A DNA stretch of 64,000 bases from Tragulus kanchil (lineage: Eukaryota > Chordata > Mammalia > Artiodactyla > Tragulidae), in assembly GCA_022376925.1 (NCBI GenBank), contig JAIOJX010000002.1:42059501-42123500 (forward strand). The letters run 5' to 3'. This document shows positions 33,683 to 46,724 of the stretch, piece after piece. The notes beneath the pieces are model-generated. The model did not search any database, was not told the origin of the DNA, and was given only the letters and a program-made list of their open reading frames with translations. The stretch's first letter is position 1, and every line of letters begins with the position of its first letter. The translations under genes were made by a program, and so were the position numbers.

Positions 33683-35535
33683 CTCTCCAGCATTTATTGT
33701 CTGTAGACTTTTTGATGATTGCCCCTCTGACTGGTGAGAGATGATACTTCATTGTGGTTTTGATTTGCCTTTCTCTAATCATGAGTGATGCTGAGCACCT
33801 ATTCATGTGTTTTTAGCTATCTGTATGTCTTCTTTGGAGAAATGGCTGTTCAGATCTTTTACCCATTATTTGATTGGGTTGTTCATTTTTCTGGTATTGA
33901 TCTGGATGAGCTGCTTCTATATTTTGGAGATTAATTCTTATTAGTTGTTTTGTTTGTATTATTTTCTCCCTTTCTGAGGGCTGTCTTTTCACTGTGCTTA
34001 TAGTTTCCTTTGTTGTGCAAAAGCTTTTAACTTTAATTAGGTCCTATTTGTTTATTTTTGTTTTTATTTCCATTGTGCAAATTGAAAAGTAGAAACTCTG
34101 GGAGGTGGGTCATAGAGGATCCTGCTGTGATTTATGTCAGAGAGTGTTTTGCCTATGTTTTCCTCTAGGAGTTTTATAGTTTCTGGTCTTACATTTAGAT
34201 CTTTAATCCATTTTGAGTTTATTTTTGTGTATGGTGTTAGAAAGTGTTCTAGTTTCATTCTTTTACACGTAGTTGACCAGTTTTCCCAGCACTTTTGAAC
34301 ACACTGTGTTTTCCCCATTGTATTTAAATAAGTGTTCCTTTTGAAGTTCACCCCCGTTCTAAAGGATCTACATTTTTACTTACCCCACACTTTGTGTTTA
34401 TGATGTCATAGTTTATATCTTCATTTCTATCCCTTTACTGATTATTGCATTACTGGAGAAGCCTGGAGGTCTGCGTCCGAGCAGGCTCAGTTTCTTTTTT
34501 GTTCTTTGACTCTTGTGGGCCTCCCATCGCGGTGGCGGCTGTTGTCGCAGAGCAGCAGCTCTGGGAACATGCGCTCCAGAGCTCTGACTCGGTAATTGGA
34601 CACATCGGTCCAGCTGCTCCATGGCACGTGGGATCTTCCCAGGCCAGGGATTGAACTGGCGCCCTTGCACTGCAAGGCTTTGTCCTTACCCACTGGACCA
34701 CCAGGGAAGCCCTCTCCAGCATTTATTGTCTGTAGACTTTTTGATGATTGCCCCTCTGACTGGTGAGAGATGATACTTCATTGTGGTTTTGATTTGCCTT
34801 TCTCTAATCATGAGTGATGCTGAGCACCTATTCATGTGTTTTTAGCTATCTGTATGTCTTCTTTGGAGAAATGGCTGTTCAGATCTTTTACCCATTATTT
34901 GATTGGGTTGTTCATTTTTCTGGTATTGATCTGGATGAGCTGCTTCTATATTTTGGAGATTAATTCTTATTAGTTGTTTTGTTTGTATTATTTTCTCCCT
35001 TTCTGAGGGCTGTCTTTTCACTGTGCTTATAGTTTCCTTTGTTGTGCAAAAGCTTTTAACTTTAATTAGGTCCTATTTGTTTATTTTTGTTTTTATTTCC
35101 ATTGTGCAAATTGAAAAGTAGAAACATTTTCAGACTCTGGGAGGTGGGTCATAGAGGATCTTGCTGTGATTTATGTCAGAGAGTGTTCTACTTATGTTTT
35201 CCTCTAAGAGTTTTATAGTTTCTGGTCTTACATTTAGGTCTTTAATCCATTTTGAGTTTATTTTTGTGTGTGGTGTTAGAAAGTGTTTTAGTTTCAGTCT
35301 TTTATACATGGTTGACAGGTTTTCCCAGCACTTTTGAACACACTGTGTTTTCCCCATTGTATTTAAATAAGTGTTCCTTTTGAAGTTCACCCGCGTTCTA
35401 AAGGATCTACATTTTTTACTTACCCCACACTTTGTGTTTATGATGTCATAGTTTATATCTTCATTTCTATCCCTTTACTGATTATTGCATTACTGGAGAA
35501 GCCTGGAGGTCTGCGTCCGAGCAGGCTCAGTTTCT
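33467..35535. repeat. Tandem duplication D12 (unit about 1.03 kb)
   Basis: 33467-34494 recurs at 34495-35535. Within 34085-34300 versus 35115-35330 the copies differ by a cluster of about a dozen substitutions and a 12-bp indel, unlike the rest. Confidence 0.9.
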
Positions 35536-37541
35536 GTGTGTGTGTGTACTCTTTCCCCTCCCAGCTCTGCCTCCTCAGTCCCAGAGTGGACCAGCACCCA
35601 GAGAGGGCTTCTGGTGAGGATCCGGGTGCCAGAGTGTGGCAGTCTGGCCGCCGTCAGAGGTCCGTCTGCCTCTGATGCTCTTCCTTGGGCTGTTGTTGGT
35701 GATGGCTGCCCCCTCCCCACTCAGAGGCCACTTAGGGTGGGAACCATCACAGCACTTCACAGCCAGACTTTGTCCTCGGACGTGGCAGCTCTGGCTCCAG
35801 TGTGGAGCTGCAGCACAAGGCGGACGATGCCGGAGTGTGTGCTTGGCTCGGGTGGGGCTGCGTACCACATTGGCCATGGGAAACCAGTTTCAATCTGCCC
35901 TCTCTAGCCACCTTTGGGAGCCAGCAAGCGTTCATGTACTCCACAGAGTAGGTGGCTTCAGAGAGTACAGCAGAGAGTACAGCAGAGTCCAGCTTCCCTC
36001 AGTCCCCTGAGGGTTTCCACCAGCCCTCCCACCAGCTGAGGAGGCCTGCCTTCCTCTTTGTGGGCCCCAGTGCTGTGCACCCACTATGTGACTTCAACCT
36101 CTCAGTCCCCAGGGGTGGCGTCTCCCCGAGTAATCTCCCTTTCCCTCTGAGTTCCCTCCCAGGGCCACAGGTCTTGACCTGATCACTTCTCCCCTTCCTG
36201 CCTGAATCCATGAAGATCTTTCTCACAACCTTGATTGTAATGGGTCTGTTTACCAGTCCAGCTACTTTTCAGTAATACATGTAGCTGTATTCATGATGTG
36301 TTCATGAGGGGAGGGGAGTTTTGTTTCTTCCTAGTTTGCCATCTTGATTCAAGTTATTGCTATCAGCTTTAAATGTTTCTACTTTTCAATTTCCTTCTTT
36401 AAATTTATTCTTCAACCTTCCTCCAGGGTGTGTTCCCCCCCCTACCAGATTTCTCACACTGTGTTTTCCCATTGTATTTAAATAAGTGTTCCTTTTGAAG
36501 TTCACCCGTTCTAAAGGATCTACATTTTACTTACCCCACACTTTGTGTTTATGATGTCATAGTTTATATCTTCATTTCTATCCCTTTACTGATTATTGCA
36601 TTACTGGAGAAGCCTGGAGGTCTGCGTCCGAGCAGGCTCAGTTTCTGTGTGTGTGTGTACTCTTTCCCCTCCCAGCTCTGCCTCCTCAGTCCCAGAGTGG
36701 ACCAGCACCCAGAGAGGGCTTCTGGTGAGGATCCGGGTGCCAGAGTGTGGCAGTCTGGCCGCCGTCAGAGGTCCGTCTGCCTCTGATGCTCTTCCTTGGG
36801 CTGTTGTTGGTGATGGCTGCCCCCTCCCCACTCAGAGGCCACTTAGGGTGGGAACCATCACAGCACTTCACAGCCAGACTTTGTCCTCGGACGTGGCAGC
36901 TCTGGCTCCAGTGTGGAGCTGCAGCACAAGGCGGACGATGCCGGAGTGTGTGCTTGGCTCGGGTGGGGCTGCGTCCCACATTGGCCATGGGAAACCAGTT
37001 TCAATCTGCCCTCTCTAGCCACCTTTGGGAGCCAGCAAGCGTTCATGTACTCCACAGAGTAGGTGGCTTCAGAGAGTACAGCAGAGAGTACAGCAGAGTC
37101 CAGCTTCCCTCAGTCCCCTGAGGGTTTCCACCAGCCCTCCCACCAGCTGAGGAGGCCTGCCTTCCTCTTTGTGGGCCCCAGTGCTGTGCACCCACTATGT
37201 GACTTCAACCTCTCAGTCCCCAGGGGTGGCGTCTCCCCGAGTAATCTCCCTTTCCCTCTGAGTTCCCTCCCAGGGCCACAGGTCTTGACCTGATCACTTC
37301 TCCCCTTCCTGCCTGAATCCATGAAGATCTTTCTCACAACCTTGATTGTAATGGGTCTGTTTACCAGTCCAGCTACTTTTCAGTAATACATGTAGCTGTA
37401 TTCATGATGTGTTCATGAGGGGAGGGGAGTTTTGTTTCTTCCTAGTTTGCCATCTTGATTCAAGTTATTGCTATCAGCTTTAAATGTTTCTACTTTTCAA
37501 TTTCCTTCTTTAAATTTATTCTTCAACCTTCCTCCAGGGTG
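35339..37541. repeat. Tandem duplication D13 (unit about 1.11 kb)
   Basis: 35339-36432 recurs at 36455-37541, with about 22 bp of extra sequence between the copies (a C-run and CTACCAGATTTCT). It overlaps D12 by about 195 bp. Confidence 0.9.
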
Positions 37542-37640
37542 GCATGTCTCAGTAACCAAGGGAGAGCCCCCCACCCCACCCCCAGCCTGTGATTTCTCCC
37601 ATGAGAGAAAGAGGGAGTATGGTGAGTCAGTACCCAGATT

Positions 37641-39885
37641 CTACAGTTGTTCAAGATGCTGCCAAAAAGGTATTCTTTATTACCTCACTCAATACTGACA
37701 TGATCTGCGAGACTGAGTGACTGGGAGAGGCTATGAGAATAGCAGCCAGGATTTAGAACTCATCAAAGGGTGTAGATTGTGTTAACTAGTTTGCAGAGTC
37801 CATCGGGAAGCTCACCCATGAGCTTCTGAGGTTTAATCACTCGCAGCACCCCTAGCTGGCGTAGGAGCATTCTCAACACTCCATGCACCTCACCTGTATT
37901 CACCCAGTAGCTGGATTCCAGTCTGACCCTGTGGGTAGAAAGCGCAAGTATTTGCAGATAATGGTTAGTGGTCACAACAGAAGACTGGTCTAACTCTCTG
38001 AGTTTGGGGGAAAGTGCACAAACTGCCCTAGAGAAGATGAATAAGAGGCTCTCAGGGACTTCCCTTGTGGCTCAGTGGATAAGAACCTGCCTGCCAATGC
38101 AGGAGACACAGGTTCGATCCCTGATCAGGAAGATCCCACATACCACAGAGCAGCTAAACTCACACATCAACAAAGACCCAGCACAGCTAAAAATAAATAA
38201 ATAAAAGTTTTAAAAAAAAAAAAAGAAAGAAAGAGGCTCTCAGCACCTCACCTAGTATTTTGGGATCAAAAGAAGGCATACTATCTTAAAATTTACCCCA
38301 CCTCAGGAGGGAACAAGAGTTATGGAAAGGATGCATCCATAGAGAAAGCCTGAGAAAACTAAGAATTCTTCGCAGGGCTAATTAGTATTTCTCTCTTAAA
38401 GCCAGTCAGCAAAGAATGGAGGTAGCCATCCATCCATCCATTCTTCACATGCAAAGATTAAAAAAATAAGAAAGCATGGCATCACCCACAAACACTATAG
38501 TTTTCCAGTGATCATCTTCAAAGAAATGGAGATCTATGAATTGCCTGAGAAGACTAAAAATAATTGTTTTAATGAGATCAGTAAGCTATAAGAAAACAAA
38601 AATAGACATCTCAAGAGAATTCAGGAAAACTACATGTGAACAAAGTGAGAAGTTCAGTGGAGAGCTAGAAATCATTAAAAACAACTACAACAACAAAAGC
38701 CAAGGAGAAATCCTGGAGCCAAAGAATACAGTGAGTGAAACGAAAAATGCAGTACAGACCATCTACAGTTGTTCAAGATGCTGCCAAAAAGGTATTCTTT
38801 ATTACCTCACTCAATACTGACATGATCTGCGAGACTGAGTGACTGGGAGGCTATGAGAATAGCAGCCAGGATTTAGAACTCATCAAAGGGTGTAGATTGT
38901 GTTAACTAGTTTGCAGAGTCCATCGGGAAGCTCACCCATGAGCTTCTGAGGTTTAATCACTCGCAGCACCCCTAGCTGGCGTAGGAGCATTCTCAACACT
39001 CCATGCACCTCACCTGTATTCACCCAGTAGCTGGATTCCAGTCTGACCCTGTGGGTAGAAAGCGCAAGTATTTGCAGATAATGGTTAGTGGTCACAACAG
39101 AAGACTGGTCTAACTCTCTGAGTTTGGGGGAAAGTGCACAAACTGCCCTAGAGAAGATGAATAAGAGGCTCTCAGGGACTTCCCTTGTGGCTCAGTGGAT
39201 AAGAACCTGCCTGCCAATGCAGGAGACACAGGTTCGATCCCTGATCAGGAAGATCCCACATACCACAGAGCAGCTAAACTCACACATCAACAAAGACCCA
39301 GCACAGCTAAAAATAAATAAATAAAAGTTTTAAAAAAAAAAAAAAAAAAAAAAAGAGGCTCTCAGCACCTCACCTAGTATTTTGGGATCAAAAGAAGGCA
39401 TACTATCTTAAAATTTACCCCACCTCAGGAGGGAACAAGAGTTATGGAAAGGATGCATCCATAGAGAAAGCCTGAGAAAACTAAGAATTCTTCGCAGGGC
39501 TAATTAGTATTTCTCTCTTAAAGCCAGTCAGCAAAGAATGGAGGTAGCCATCCATCCATCCATTCTTCACATGCAAAGATTAAAAAAATAAGAAAGCATG
39601 GCATCACCCACAAACACTATAGTTTTCCAGTGATCATCTTCAAAGAAATGGAGATCTATGAATTGCCTGAGAAGACTAAAAATAATTGTTTTAATGAGAT
39701 CAGTAAGCTATAAGAAAACAAAAATAGACATCTCAAGAGAATTCAGGAAAACTACATGTGAACAAAGTGAGAAGTTCAGTGGAGAGCTAGAAATCATTAA
39801 AAACAACTACAACAACAAAAGCCAAGGAGAAATCCTGGAGCCAAAGAATACAGTGAGTGAAACGAAAAATGCAGTACAGACCATC
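37641..39885. repeat. Tandem duplication D14 (unit about 1.12 kb)
   Basis: 37641-38762 recurs at 38763-39885, joined directly with no insert. Differences: GGGAGAGGCTATG versus GGGAGGCTATG, and the length of the A-run after the SINE. Confidence 0.9.
38056..38230 (+). mobile_element. CHR-type SINE with target-site duplication
   Basis: GGGACTTCCCTTGTGGCTCA head, GGTTCGATCCC B box and an A-rich tail, between 13-bp repeats AAGAGGCTCTCAG at 38043-38055 and 38231-38243. The D14 copy is at about 39176-39353. Confidence 0.9.
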
Positions 39886-40156
39886 AACAGCAGACTTGAT
39901 CAAGAAAAAGCATGAGACAGTGAACTAGAAGACAGGTCACTTAAAATTATCCAATATAAAAGAAGAGAAAAAGGAATGAAAGAGTCAAGAAGGCCTACAT
40001 GAAGTATGGTATACTGTCAAGAGAAATACAGGAATCCCGGAGGAAGGAGGAAAAATGAATAAATGGGCATGAAGTTTATTAGTGAATTATGGCTGAAAAC
40101 TTTCCAAATCTGGAATGAGATATGGACACCTGTATAAATGAAGTTCATGGACCAAG

Positions 40157-40376
40157 GGGTTCCCAGGTGGCGCTAGTGCTAAAGAACCCACCTACCCATG
40201 CAGAAAATATAAGAGATGTGGATCTGATCTCTGGGTCAGGAAGATCCCCTAGAGAAGGATCTGGCAACCCATTCCAGTATTCTTGCTTGGAAAATCCCAT
40301 GGACAGAGGCGCCTGATGGGCTACAGTCCATTGCAGAGTCAGGCACAAGTGAAGTGACTTAGCACACACATGCACC
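40157..40376 (+). mobile_element. Bov-tA SINE
   Basis: Head GTTCCCAGGTGGCGCTAGTG, then GGAAGATCCCCTAGAG, CCATTCCAGTATTCTTGC and CCCATGGACAGAGG. This is the ordered Bov-tA signature. Confidence 0.9.
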
Positions 40377-40489
40377 TGCCTTACAAAAAATGCTAATGAG
40401 TGCTTCAAGCTGAAAAAATTTTTGATCATATTTGATTGAAATTTATCTTAATGAGAAAAATGAAACCATTAAAAAATTGGTACAGGTAA

Positions 40490-40625
40490 TGGGGCATGGA
40501 AATGGGAGAGAGATGAGAGGGAGGTTCATGTGGGAGGGATCATGTGTATATGTATGGATGGCTGATTCAGGTTTATGTATAGCAGTAAACAACAAAATTC
40601 TGTAAAAGTAAAATAAAATTTTTTT
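40490..40625 (+). mobile_element. 5'-truncated ruminant L1 3' end
   Basis: A 136-bp L1 tail ending GTAAAATAAAATTTTTTT, flanked by the 16-bp repeat AAATTGGTACAGGTAA at 40474-40489 and 40626-40641. Confidence 0.8.
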
Positions 40626-40837
40626 AAATTGGTACAGGTAAGTATGTATTCACATTCAGAATGTATTAATACTGTAATGGTGTTTTGTAAGTCACTTAAC
40701 TTTAGTGTAAGTTTGAAAGGTAAAGTATTTAAAATAACCATAGTTACATGAATTTGTTAATATTTACAAACTCTAAGGTGTAAATAATGACATCAAAAAA
40801 TTAAATGGTGGGATGGGTAGTTAAAGGGTTGAATTTT

Positions 40838-40951
40838 TTCTTGGCTGAGCCCTGCAGCTTGAAAGATCATAGTTTCCTAACCAGGGATTGAGCTTGGGCC
40901 CCCTGCAGTAGAATGACAGAGTCCTAACCACTGGACCACCAGGGAATTCCC
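40838..40951 (-). mobile_element. CHR-type SINE, antisense
   Basis: Ends CCACTGGACCACCAGGGAAT, with an antisense B-box-like AACCAGGGATTGAGC. Short A-rich tail seen as T-run at 40838. Confidence 0.8.
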
Positions 40952-41233
40952 AGAGTTGAACATTTGTTTGTGAATAAAATTGTTATTGTCTTACAATAGA
41001 TTGTAAGATGCTTCATGCAAGCCTCAAGGTAATTACAAAACAAAAACCTATATAGTAGATACGCAAAAGATAAAGGAATCAAAATATACAGCTATGGAAA
41101 AATCACAAATCAAAAAGGAAGACAGAAAGGAAGAAAGGACAAAGAATCTATGAAACACTTAAAAGTTAACAATTATATTAGTAAAAAAAAATTGACAAAA
41201 TAGTACATTAACAAAATAAGGTATTACCTATTT

Positions 41234-41822
41234 TATTGGGCTTCAAAATCACTGTGGACAGTGACTGTAACCATAAAATTAAAAGACGCTAGCTCCTTGG
41301 GAGAAAAGCTATGACAAGCCTAGACAGCATATTAAAAAGCAGAGACATTGCTTTGCTGACAAAGGTTTGTGCAGTCAAAGCTATGGTTTCTCCAGTAGTC
41401 ACATACAGATGTGAGAATTGGACCCTCGAGAAGGCTAAGCCCTGAAGAATTAATAATTTTGAACTGTGGTGTGAGAGGACTCTTGAGAGTCCCTTGGATT
41501 GCAAGGAGATCAAACCAGTCAATCCTAAAGGAAATCAACCCTGAATATTCATTGCAAGGACTGATGCTGAAGCTGAAGCCCCAGTAGTTTGAACATCTCA
41601 TGCAAAGAGACAGCTCATTAGAAAAGACCCTGATGTTGGGAAAAATAAAAGGCAGAGGAGAAGGGGACAACAGAGGATGAGATAGTTGGATGGTATCACC
41701 AACTCCATGTATATGAGTTTGAGCAAGCTCCAGGAAAAGGTGAGGAACAGGGAAACCTGGCATGCTCCAGTCCATGAAGTTGCAAAGAGTTTGACATGAC
41801 TGAGTGACTAAACTGACTGAAT
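41234..41822 (+). mobile_element. BovB (RTE) 3' end, sense
   Basis: Begins near ACTGTGGACAGTGACTGTAA, passes through ACAGCATATTAAAAAGCAGA and GAAAAGACCCTGATGTTGGG, and ends TGACTGAGTGACTAAACTGA. This is the end of the RTE reverse-transcriptase ORF plus the 3' tail, decayed. Confidence 0.9.
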
Positions 41823-42475
41823 TACTTTGCATGTGAATGAACTAAATTTACCAATAAAAATGATATATAATGGTTAGGAAATTTCTCTTAACACACAATT
41901 TTATGCTGCTTATAAGAAAATTTTTAGAAAATCCGGCTTTAAGAAAATATAGTTGAAATTGAATGAATGGAAAAAGATATTCCATACAAATAAAAATTAA
42001 AAGAGAGCAGGGGTAGCTTTATTTATATCAGGCAGAATAGACTTTAAGTCAAGAACTGTCAGAAGAGACCAAAAAAGTTATTATATTAGAGATCCATTCA
42101 TCAAAAAAATGTTGTAAATACTTAGGCACCCTACATCAGAGCAGCTAAATATATAAAGCTAATATTTACAGACCTGAAGGGAGAAATAGACAGAAAAGAG
42201 ATAATACTATGAGATGTAAACTCCCCACCTTAACAAATGAATAGATTGGACAGAAAGTCAATAAATAAACACAGGACTTAAACTGTACTTTAGATCAAAT
42301 GGAACTAACAGAGCTTTCCATCAAAATATAACAAAATACACATTCTTTTCAACTGCACAGGGAACATTCTCCAGAATAGATCGTATGTTAGATCCTAAAG
42401 CAAGTTGTAACAATTAGAAAGATTGAAGTCATACCAAATGTCTATTTCAATCATCATGGGATGAAAGTATCAGTA

Positions 42476-42811
42476 GGGCTTCCCCTGGTGGTCCAGTGGG
42501 TAAGGACACCACCTTGTAGTGGAAGGGGCGCCAGTTCGATCCCTGGCCGGGGAAGATCCCACGTGCCGCGGAGCGGCTGGACCTATGTGTCCAATCACCG
42601 AGCCGGAGCTCTGGAGCGCATGCGGCCAGAGCCGGCGCTCTGCGAGACAGACGCCACTGTGATGGGAGGCCCACAGGAGCCAAAGAACAAAGACGGATGA
42701 AAATAGAGAAATGAAAGACCAATAGAAGTGGCCCGCCTGCTCCCCTCCCTCCCCAACCCGACCCCCGCCCAAAATAAATAAATAAAATAAATCTTTAAAA
42801 AAAAAAAAAAA
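42476..42811 (+). mobile_element. Long CHR-type SINE with target-site duplication
   Basis: Complete copy of about 336 bp: tRNA-Glu head GGGCTTCCCCTGGTGGTCCA, B box GTTCGATCCC, long body, C-rich 3' part and A-rich tail. The flanking 13-bp repeats GAAAGTATCAGTA (42463) and GAAAGTATCGATA (42812) differ at two bases. Confidence 0.9.
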
Positions 42812-43534
42812 GAAAGTATCGATAACGGAAAACTGCAAAATTCATGAATATGTGGATTTTAATCAGTGTACTTCTGAACTACCTGTTGATCAAAGAGAAT
42901 TAAAACAACGAATTTTAAAAAGGAAACAAATGAAAATGGAGACAACATACTAAAGACTACGGGTTTCAGAAAAAATACTTCTAGGAAGTTTATAGTGATA
43001 AACATCTACATCATTAAGAAGAAAGATACCAAATAAACATTCCAGCATAACCCCTCACGGAATAGAAAAATAAACTAAGCCCAAAGTTAGTGTAAAAATA
43101 AACAGATGAGACTATAACAAACTGAAAATCTTCACAGCAAAGGAGATAATCAATGGAGTAAAAAGACAATTTACAGAATAGGGAGGAAATACTTGTAATC
43201 CGTGTATCTGATAAGGGGTTAATTTCCAATACATGTAAGGAACTCATGTAACTGTACAACCAAAAAAGAAAAAAAACACCTGATTTTAAAGTGAGCAAAG
43301 GATATGAGTAGACTTTTCCCAAAAGAGTGTATGCAAATGGCCAATACGTACACGTAAAAGTGCTCAAGGTCGCTGATCACCAGAGAAACGTAAACCCACA
43401 ATGAGATGTAACTTTAGATCTGTAGGGTGGCTTAAAAAAAACCGCACAAATGATAAGAAATGTTGGTGAGGATGTGGAGAAAATGAAATTTGTGCACTAT
43501 TGATGGGAACATGATACAGCCATTGTGGAGAACC

Positions 43535-44470
43535 CATGGTTGGAAGTGTTGGATCACATAGTAGTTCTGTGTTTTTAGTTTTTTAAGGTACCTCCATGTT
43601 GTTTTCCATAGTGACTGTACTACTTTACATTCTCATTCAGATTATTCAAGAGCTCCCTCTTCCCCACATCCTCTCCAATATTTGTAAGTTTGTAGGTTTC
43701 TTAATGAGAACCATTCCAGCTGCTGTGAGATGAGATGGTATCTCATTGTTTTGATCTCCATGTGTATAATAACTAGTGATGCTGAATATCTTTTCATGTG
43801 CCCATGGAAAAATGTCTGTTCAGGTATTTTGCTCATCTTTTGATTTTTTTTATATTGAGTTATATTATCTCTTTGTGTATTTTGGACATTAACACCTGTC
43901 CATCACGTCACTAGTAAATATTTTCTCCCATTCTGTGTGTTATCTTCAAATTTTGCTGTGCAAAAGCTCTTTAAGTTTTATTAGGTCCCATTTGTTTATT
44001 TTTTCTTTTATTTATCTTGCCTTAGGGAGACTAGTCCAAAATAAATAGTTGCTCCTACTTATGTTGAAGAGTGTTCTGCATATGTTCTCTTTTTGGCCAT
44101 CCTTCCTTCTGCTGACTTAGAACTTTGTTTATTCCTACTTCTCATTCCTTTAGGTGGTGGATTTGGTTGTTTATTGGGAATTTTCCTTGTTTCTTGAAGA
44201 AATCCTCTTGGAAAAAGGTCTCCCTCTTAGAACTGCTTTGCTGCATCCCACGGATTCTGGAAAGTTGTGTTTGCTTGTTCATTTGTCTTGAGGCATTTTC
44301 TAATTTCATTGATTTTATCAGTGACCAGTTGTTTTTTTGGTATCATGTTATTCAGTCTCCACATATTTGTCCTTTTCCTCATTTTTCTTTCTGTAGTTGA
44401 TTTTTAATTTCATACTGTTGTGAATGGAGAAAATGACTGATATAATTTCTCTCCTCTTGAATTTGTTGAG
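43535..44470 (-). mobile_element. L1 ORF2 segment, antisense
   Basis: At about 43535 the L1 text switches from sense to antisense: AGTTTTTTAAGGTACCTCCA, then GATGAGATGGTATCTCATTG, then RT-region text at 44160-44400. It is bounded on both sides by sense L1. Confidence 0.7.
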
Positions 44471-46454
44471 GCTTGTTTTGTGACCCATACCAAGACACAT
44501 TATAATTAAAATGTCACAAATTAAAAACAAGACTCTTAAAAGCAGCATGTGAATCCCCATAAAAGTAGTAGCAGATTTTTCAGCAGAAATGTATAGGCCA
44601 GGAGGACAGTGACTGAAATATATACAGAATGATTTTTTTAAAAACTTCCAGGGACTTCTGTGGTGATCCAGTGGTTAAGACTCTGTGCTTCTAATGCAGG
44701 GAGCCCAGGTTTGATCCCTGGTCAGAGAACTAGATCCCACATGCCACAACTAAGACCCAGTGCAGCCAAAAAAAAAAAAAAAAACTTCCAGCCAGGAATA
44801 GTCTACTGAGCAGGAGCCAAGGAATTTTAAGACAAGGAAAAGCTAAAGGAGTTTATTACCACTAAACTAGCTTTATAAGAAATGGTAAAATAACTGAAGT
44901 TGAAAAGAAAGCACTAAGTAGTACAAGAAAACATATAAAAGTATACCTCTCATTGATAAAGGTAAATAGACTATATGATTTAGAATAACCTAATGTTGTA
45001 AAGGTAGTAGATTAATCACTTACAAAGCTAGTATGAAGATTAAAAGACAAAAGTAGTAAAAAAAAACTATAGCCATAAACTTCATTATAAAATATTTAAT
45101 TAATTGATATATAGGATAAAAAGAGGTACAGTATCTTTTGTATCCATAGATATGGATACAAGATATCAAAACCAAAATGTTGGTAGGGAGTAGAAACTGT
45201 AGAGCTTTAGAATGGGTTCGAATTCAAGTTATCATCATCATAAAGTAGACCATTATAAATACAAATTTTTATATGTAAGCCTCATGGTAACCACAGATCA
45301 AAAATCTATAGTAGATATCAGAAAGATAAAAGAACATCTAAGAATGCCACCAAAAGAGTCAACAAATCACAAAGGACGAGAAACAGGAGAACAGAGGGAA
45401 TGTGAAACAATCAGAAAAATATATGACAATAAGTACATACCTATCAGTAATTACTTCCAATGTAAATGGTCTAATCAAAAGATATAGAATAGGTCTTAAT
45501 GGATAAGAGACAAAACCCATGTATTGCTACCTACAAGAGACTCATTTCAGATGTAAGGGCATTCACAGATTGAAAGTGAAAGAATACATATGATATTGTA
45601 TCGACTATACTTCAATTAAAAGATTAAGGACTTAATAGACAATAATTTAAATAACGGGGTAAAAGAAAGTGAAGGGATGGCAAAATATATTGCTTGCAAG
45701 TGGAAATCAAATGAAAGCTTGGTTAGCTGTGCTTATATCAGACAAAATAGACTTTAAAACAAAATTGCAATAAGAGACAGGGTATTATATTATAATAAAT
45801 GGATCAAATAAAAGAATATAACATGTATATATATGTATACATCCAACAAGAGCACACACACACACACATATGTAAGACTGAATCATGAAGAAACAATATC
45901 TGAATATTCTTATATATATACATATATGAAGATTGTCAGTAATTGATAACCTCTCAAAAGAGAAGAATTCTGGACCGCATGACTTCACTGGTGAATTCTA
46001 TCAAATATTCAAAGAATTGATACCAATACTTTTCAAACCCTCGCACAATGTAAAAGAGGGAATTTTCCAAATTTATTTTACAAAGCCAGCATTAACCTGA
46101 TAGGAAAAGAAGGCAGGCTATCACATGGAAAGAAAAATTCCAACCAGTAATTCTGAAGAACATCAGTTCCAAAATCCTCAACAAAATATTAACAAAGTGA
46201 ATTAAAAAATATATTAAAAGGATCATACACAATGACAAAATGAGATGGATTCCACAACAAGGGTGGTTCAACATTTGCAAACTAGTCAATGTGATGCACC
46301 ACATTAACAAAATGAGGGATAAAAATTATATGAGTATCTCAATCGATGAAAAAGTGTTCTAGAAAATTCAACATCCATTTATGATTAAAACTCATGAACT
46401 TTTGCTGGTGAAAACTTTCCCATATTCATTGCAATCAAAAACAAAGAAAAAATT
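44471..46454 (+). mobile_element. Old L1 ORF2 segment, sense
   Basis: Decayed ORF2 with recognisable CTACAAGAGACTCATTTCAG near 45532 and TTCCACAACAAGGGTGGTTC near 46251. Contains a CHR SINE at 44651 and a (CA)n tract near 45855. Confidence 0.65.
44651..44780 (+). mobile_element. CHR-type SINE with target-site duplication
   Basis: GGGACTTCTGTGGTGATCCA head, TTTGATCCCTGGTCAGAGAA, GATCCCACATGCCAC and an A-run. Flanked by AAAACTTCCAG at 44641 and 44781. Confidence 0.9.
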
Positions 46455-46715
46455 GGGCTTCCCTGGTGGTCCAGTGGGTAAGGACACCGCCTTGCAGTGC
46501 AAGGGGCGCCGGTTCGATCCCTGGCCTGGGAAGATCCCACATGCCGCGGAGCGGCTGGACCGATGTGTCCAATTACCGAGCCGGAGCTCTGGGGCGCATG
46601 CACCCAGAGCCGGCGCTCTGCAACGACAGACGCCACCGCGATGGGAGGCCCACAGGAGCCAAAGAACAAAGATGGATGAAGATAGATAAATGAAAGATCA
46701 ATAGAAGTGGCCCCC
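46455..46715 (+). mobile_element. Long CHR-type SINE
   Basis: Head GGGCTTCCCTGGTGGTCCAG, B box GGTTCGATCCC and a body ending AATAGAAGTGGCCCCC. It is one of the least diverged copies here and lies against the zinc-finger relic. Confidence 0.9.
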
Positions 46716-46724
46716 AAAAAGAGA

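Larger units (their letters stand above)
32585..36350 (-). mobile_element. Ruminant L1, antisense, internally deleted
   Basis: Starts with the antisense 3' end (TTGGAGGATAATTACTTTAC). The minus-strand frame at 32954-33295 encodes the ORF2 C-terminus ([26 protein letters not shown]), and 34064-34351 encodes earlier ORF2 ([20 protein letters not shown]). From about 35500 to 36350 the text resembles antisense L1 5' UTR, ending at TTTGCCATCTTGATTCAAG. The middle of the element is missing. A SINE is inserted at 33373. Confidence 0.8.
37640..43530 (+). mobile_element. Old L1, sense strand, with several later insertions
   Basis: The stretch 38520-39930 carries an ORF1-like region (GAAATGGAGATCTATGAATT, then repeated AATACAGTGAGTGAAA-type text). 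40980-43530 carries decayed ORF2, ending near 43530 in the C-terminal part (GGTGAGGATGTGGAGAAAAT). Frames are broken throughout. It hosts SINEs at 38056, 40157, 40838 and 42476, an L1 tail at 40490 and BovB at 41234. Confidence 0.7.
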
